This document shows, piece by piece, positions 6,915-9,591 of a stretch of 9,591 nucleotides of DNA. The first letter of the stretch is position 1. The number at the start of each line of letters is the position of its first letter. A program made the translations under genes and the position numbers. The stretch comes from Candidatus Sericytochromatia bacterium (GTDB lineage: Bacteria > Cyanobacteriota > Sericytochromatia > UBA7694), in contig CAJYHH010000043.1 in NCBI GenBank assembly GCA_913773825.1, forward strand, positions 1 to 9,591, given 5' to 3'. The notes under the pieces were generated by a model. It was given only the letters and a program-made list of their open reading frames with translations, searched no databases and was not told where the DNA came from.

Positions 6915-6920
6915 ACCTCT
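6915..6920 (-). promoter_or_regulatory. Ribosome binding site supporting the GTG start of the regulator
   Basis: On the minus strand AGAGGT precedes the GTG codon by seven bases. No in-frame ATG exists close by; the next methionine is at residue 52, inside the DNA-binding domain. The GTG is therefore the start. Confidence 0.65.
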
Positions 6921-6990
6921 GAGGGAATTGAGCTTAAAGCCTGTGAATGTGAGTATTAAAGCATAACAAGCAATACGGAGTGTAAATCAC

Positions 6991-7374
6991 ATGGCCAGCC
7001 TGACTGACACGGTTCCCACGATTCGCAGCAAATTTAAAACCCGTCTGAGAGAGCTCCTTTATCTGGATTTGGCTCTTGTCGGAACAGTTGTTCCCATTTG
7101 GCTGTTTAGCCGTTATCTGATGGCGGAACCTTTTTCGCTGAATCAATTTTTTGCTGATGCTTTTGCCAACAGCGTCGCCACGCTGTTTACAGTTGATGTC
7201 ATCATCGCCTCAGTGGCCTTTTGGTTTTTAGCTGCTCAGGAAATGACTCGACTGGGGACGGGCAAAGGCAAATTGCCGATTTTTATGCTGATGAATATAT
7301 GTTTAGGCCTCTGCAGCGGCCTGCCGGCCTTTATGTGGTGGCGGGAACGTCAGCTTCATAAGATTAATCAATAA
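6991..7374 (+). CDS. DUF2834-like small integral membrane protein
   Basis: A 127-residue membrane protein. Hydrophobic segments lie at about 23-42, 62-83 and 95-115. The segment NQFFADAFANSVATLFTVDV (51-70) resembles the conserved core of DUF2834, a family of unknown function; I make this link from memory of the motif. The N-terminus is basic (RSKFKTRLR), and the stretch MTRLGTGKGK between segments two and three suggests a cytoplasmic loop. GGAG lies ten bases before the ATG. The gene is divergent from the XRE/MmyB regulator with an 83-base gap, so regulator and membrane protein may form a functional pair, for example a sensor-controlled transporter-like or stress protein. That is speculation. 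A strong terminator follows, so it is probably transcribed alone. Confidence 0.75.
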   Translation: MASLTDTVPTIRSKFKTRLRELLYLDLALVGTVVPIWLFSRYLMAEPFSLNQFFADAFANSVATLFTVDVIIASVAFWFLAAQEMTRLGTGKGKLPIFMLMNICLGLCSGLPAFMWWRERQLHKINQ

Positions 7375-7421
7375 CGCTAAAAACAGTTTTAAAGCGGGAA
7401 GAAGATTGAGATTTCTGCCTG

Positions 7422-7460
7422 CAACCGGTAAGGTGACCATCACCTTGCCGGTTGTCTTTT
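7422..7460 (+). terminator. Strong intrinsic terminator after the DUF2834-like gene
   Basis: Bases 7422-7435 pair with 7441-7454 in a continuous 14-base stem with a single T-G wobble and a five-base loop (ACCAT). The run TCTTTT follows directly at 7455-7460. This is a textbook Rho-independent terminator for plus-strand transcription. It ends only 20 bases before the next ATG, so the downstream gene needs its own promoter or relies on readthrough. Confidence 0.9.
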
Positions 7461-7480
7461 AAGCGCGCTAAGCTTGCCCT

Positions 7481-8485
7481 ATGCAACGCCGACCAGACGA
7501 ACGTGAAGAAACCTACGGGCCAGGACCGATTCAGCTACTGATGATTGTGATTGGCTGGATCGGTTTGCTGATTTTACTCTTTTTGAACTTTATTCCCTGG
7601 TTTGCCCAGCTGGATCATAAGCTGGAGTTGCTTGCTCATTTTCGGGTGCAATTTGCGCTGCTGAGTTTTATTCCGGTGATCTGGTTTGCGCTTTGTCGAC
7701 GCACTTGGGGCTTGGTCTTGAGCGTTTTATTAGTCGGCTGGAATGTTTTTGATTTATTGCCCTGGTATTTTCCTGACCCAACTCGTTTAGCGGGTCAAGC
7801 AGTTCAGAACACTCAACAAGCGCATCAGCTTAAGATTCTTATGAGCAATATGCTGTTTAATAATCACGACACTACTCGGCTTGAGCAGCTGATCAAGTCT
7901 GAAAAGCCCGATATTGTGATTGTTCAGGAGCTGAGCTCCAGTCATCTGGCTTTAATGGATCGCTTAAAAAATCAATACCCGCATGGCCTTCAGGATGTGT
8001 TTAAACCTGCTTTTGGTTTGGGGATCTGGAGTCGTCTGCCTTTAACCAGCAAACAAGAAGTTTTTTTAGGGCCTTCGCAGATTCCGAGCATTTATGCAGA
8101 GATGAATTGGCAGGGTGAAAAGCTGCACTTGTTGACCACTCATCCTTATCCACCCGTTAATATTGTGTCGTTTCAGGAACGTAATGCCCAATATCTTGAA
8201 CTGGTGAAATTTTTAGAGCGCCATAACGGTGCTCAGGTTTTAATTGGCGATCTGAATATTACGCCCTGGTCGCCGTATTATCGCCAACTCGAGCGCGATA
8301 GTGGTTTGCGTAATGCTCGCCGGGGCTTTGGGCTTTTACCCAGCTGGCCTGCCCATTTTAATCCTCTGATGCGGATTCCGATTGATCATGCTTTGGTCAG
8401 CCCGTCACTTAATGTGCTGGATTTTAAACTGGGACCAGATTTGGGCTCAGATCATCTGCCAATTATACTGACGCTCACCCGCTGA
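7481..8485 (+). CDS. Membrane-anchored endonuclease/exonuclease/phosphatase-family protein (YafD-like)
   Basis: A 334-residue protein with two parts. Three hydrophobic segments lie at about 17-40, 53-72 and 76-95. From about 117 to the end there is an endonuclease/exonuclease/phosphatase (EEP) domain. Catalytic signatures are all present: N123 (SNM), E150 (VQEL, metal ligand), H221 (TTHPYPP), D257 and N259 (GDLNITPWS), D302 and H303 (IDHALV), and D324 and H325 (SDHLPI). With the acidic-basic N-terminus inside and the RR pair (73-74) in a cytoplasmic loop, the positive-inside rule puts the catalytic domain in the periplasm. The domain order resembles E. coli YafD, whose substrate is not firmly known; a phosphodiesterase or nuclease is equally possible. 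No Shine-Dalgarno precedes the ATG at 7481; the next in-frame ATG is residue 21, inside the first membrane segment. No terminator is seen before dapD. Confidence 0.85.
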   Translation: MQRRPDEREETYGPGPIQLLMIVIGWIGLLILLFLNFIPWFAQLDHKLELLAHFRVQFALLSFIPVIWFALCRRTWGLVLSVLLVGWNVFDLLPWYFPDPTRLAGQAVQNTQQAHQLKILMSNMLFNNHDTTRLEQLIKSEKPDIVIVQELSSSHLALMDRLKNQYPHGLQDVFKPAFGLGIWSRLPLTSKQEVFLGPSQIPSIYAEMNWQGEKLHLLTTHPYPPVNIVSFQERNAQYLELVKFLERHNGAQVLIGDLNITPWSPYYRQLERDSGLRNARRGFGLLPSWPAHFNPLMRIPIDHALVSPSLNVLDFKLGPDLGSDHLPIILTLTR

Positions 8486-8510
8486 TTCCTGCTGCTGATT
8501 CGGCTTCTTA

Positions 8511-8519
8511 TGGTATAAC
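8511..8519 (+). promoter_or_regulatory. Extended -10 promoter candidate for dapD
   Basis: TGGTATAAC is an extended -10 element: TG, one base, then TATAAC, which matches five of six consensus bases. No good -35 hexamer lies 16-18 bases upstream, where the sequence is CTG repeats. Transcription would begin near 8526 and leave a leader of about 38 bases. The element type and its distance to the ATG resemble those of the dapC promoter candidate. Confidence 0.5.
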
Positions 8520-8520
8520 G

Positions 8521-8553
8521 CCTTCAACACCCCGCGTTGAATCGCTGTGAAGG
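8521..8553 (+). promoter_or_regulatory. dapD leader with two mutually exclusive pairings, one masking the ribosome site
   Basis: CCTTCA (8521-8526) is complementary to TGAAGG (8548-8553), which includes part of the AAGGAG ribosome site (8550-8555). The overlapping TTCAAC (8523-8528) can instead pair with GTTGAA (8536-8541) around a seven-base loop, leaving the ribosome site free. Such exclusive pairings can form a translational switch. The stems are short, and a transcript starting at the promoter candidate near 8526 would lack most of the 5' arm, so only readthrough RNA from upstream would contain the switch. Confidence 0.2.
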
Positions 8554-8563
8554 AGTTTATCTT

Positions 8564-9591
8564 ATGGCTAACAATGAAATTCTGGCCTTTGGTCTGGGTC
8601 TACGCCGCCGCAAAGGGGATGTCACTCTCGACGTTACCTATCCCTCAATTTGTTATCAGACAGCTCAGGCTGTAGCTAAATTTTGTTTTGAATACTGTGA
8701 CTTAGAGCCCGGTCGCAATACTTTTGTACCTGTCAGTCGTGAGAGCCTGCAAGATCTGATGCTGGGTTTTCAGGATTCTGCTCCTGGCTCAGAAGAACAT
8801 CACCATTATCAGGTGCTCAATAACCTGATTGCTTTGGGTGCTGCCCAGCCAGGCTATAGCACGCTGGATTATGGCTTCTTTTTTCTCTTTGACGCCAAAG
8901 CTTCAGTTCAGACACCTGAAGAAGCGTATTTTAAACTGCAGTTGATTTCACATCGGCATGTTGAACCGCATGGTGTTAGCCTGGATGGTCAATTTGGTGT
9001 TTTGCAAAATCTGGCCTGGACTAATCAAGGCCCGATTTTACCTGAAGATCTTGATGCTGAGCGCTTAAAAGGACTGGTTTCTGGACAGCCGCTACAGGTC
9101 AGTCATGTGGATAAATTTCCTTATTTAGTCAATTATCATGTGCCAAGTGGTGTGCGCATTGCCGCTGGCAGCCAGGTTCGGCTAGGTGCTTATCTAGGTG
9201 AAGGCACAACCGTGATGCCGGCTGGTTACGTTAACTTTAATGCTGGCACAGCAGGCAAAGCGATGATCGAGGGCCGGGTTTCAGCCGGTGTCTTTGTGGG
9301 TGACAGCACCGACGTGGGCGGCGGCGCTTCGATTATGGGCACACTCTCAGGGGGCAATAAACACGTTATTTCACTGGGCTCTCAGTGTCTGCTGGGTGCA
9401 AATTCTGGCACAGGTATTTCACTGGGCGATGGCTGTACCATTGCCGCGGGTGTGTATATTACGGCCGGTACAAAAGTCTCACTTTTTGATCACCAGGGTC
9501 ATCCGGTTAATCTAAACGGTGAAAAAGTAGCTGACGGTGACAATGTCGTTAAAGCGCTTGAACTTGATGGCCGCCAGCATCTGCTGTTTTA
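8564..9591 (+). CDS. dapD: Tetrahydrodipicolinate N-succinyltransferase, cut by the window edge
   Basis: The frame is open from the ATG at 8564 to the right edge: 342 complete codons plus two bases, TA. The enzyme uses succinyl-CoA to succinylate tetrahydrodipicolinate, opening the DAP branch that dapC and dapE continue. Residues 1-180 form the N-terminal domain. From about 192 to 305 the sequence is a left-handed beta-helix with hexapeptide repeats (GVRIAAGSQVRLGAYLGEGT begins it). The core region 235-265 contains IEGRVSAGVFVGD and VGGGASIMGTLSGGN, which match the DapD type of Pseudomonas and actinobacteria rather than the shorter E. coli type. E236 is the likely conserved acid. AAGGAG lies eight bases before the ATG, a very good start. 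The last visible residues (LELDGRQHLLF) come where family members usually have a short tail left, so the final TA more likely begins a Tyr codon than a stop; this cannot be decided here. Confidence 0.92.
   Translation, partial: MANNEILAFGLGLRRRKGDVTLDVTYPSICYQTAQAVAKFCFEYCDLEPGRNTFVPVSRESLQDLMLGFQDSAPGSEEHHHYQVLNNLIALGAAQPGYSTLDYGFFFLFDAKASVQTPEEAYFKLQLISHRHVEPHGVSLDGQFGVLQNLAWTNQGPILPEDLDAERLKGLVSGQPLQVSHVDKFPYLVNYHVPSGVRIAAGSQVRLGAYLGEGTTVMPAGYVNFNAGTAGKAMIEGRVSAGVFVGDSTDVGGGASIMGTLSGGNKHVISLGSQCLLGANSGTGISLGDGCTIAAGVYITAGTKVSLFDHQGHPVNLNGEKVADGDNVVKALELDGRQHLLF

Noticed and set aside
6908..6990. Promoter-like TATTAA (6954-6959) upstream of the DUF2834-like gene
   Set aside because: The nearest -35-like hexamer (TTGAGC, 6928-6933) is 20 bases away and poorly matched, so the site is no better than background.
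6934..7146. 70-residue minus-strand ORF
   Set aside because: It is antisense to the DUF2834-like gene and overlaps its start region and the control region; it shows no family features.
9288..9515. 75-residue plus-strand ORF
   Set aside because: It is out of frame within dapD, where the hexapeptide-repeat frame is clearly the real one.

Overview
The window looks like a chromosomal housekeeping segment of a Gram-negative bacterium. Evidence for an outer membrane is a small beta-barrel-type protein with a Sec signal peptide and a C-terminal Phe; a type IV pilin-like gene and the DAP-succinylase route to lysine fit as well. Several proteins resemble proteobacterial families (MetX with a GASYGG nucleophile elbow, gammaproteobacterial-type DapC and DapD). 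A deep-branching non-proteobacterial lineage is also possible, because the pilin and barrel proteins are not close to any family I can name. The species cannot be fixed from sequence alone. I see no phage genes, insertion sequences, CRISPR arrays, tRNAs or rRNAs.

Layout. Positions 5-2241 hold a two-gene methionine operon, metX-like acyltransferase followed by metB, with a 4-base ATGA overlap. Positions 2276-3505 hold two minus-strand envelope genes: a type IV pilin-like prepilin with its own well-formed promoter, and upstream of it an unknown small outer-membrane barrel candidate. Positions 3506-3837 are a 332-base divergent intergenic region with dyad symmetries and an extended -10 promoter candidate. 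Positions 3838-6090 hold dapC and dapE, with the dapE start directly after the dapC stop. Positions 6074-6907 hold a minus-strand XRE/MmyB-type regulator whose 3' end overlaps dapE tail to tail by 17 bases. Positions 6991-7374 hold a DUF2834-like membrane protein, closed by a strong intrinsic terminator. Positions 7481-8485 hold a membrane-anchored endonuclease/exonuclease/phosphatase-fold protein. From 8564 to the window edge lies dapD, which appears cut by the edge.

How the genes fit together. DapD, DapC and DapE perform three consecutive steps of the succinylase branch: succinylation of tetrahydrodipicolinate, transamination, and desuccinylation to LL-diaminopimelate. This feeds lysine and peptidoglycan synthesis. 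MetX and MetB activate homoserine and join it to cysteine. If MetX is succinyl-specific, as its motif suggests, both branches of the aspartate family here consume succinyl-CoA and release succinate. Three genes with no evident role in the pathway separate dapE from dapD. Most of the window is ordinary metabolism. The points most worth checking are the acyl-donor specificity of MetX, the two unassigned envelope proteins, the absence of a Shine-Dalgarno sequence in front of the phosphatase-fold gene, and the dapC and dapD leaders.
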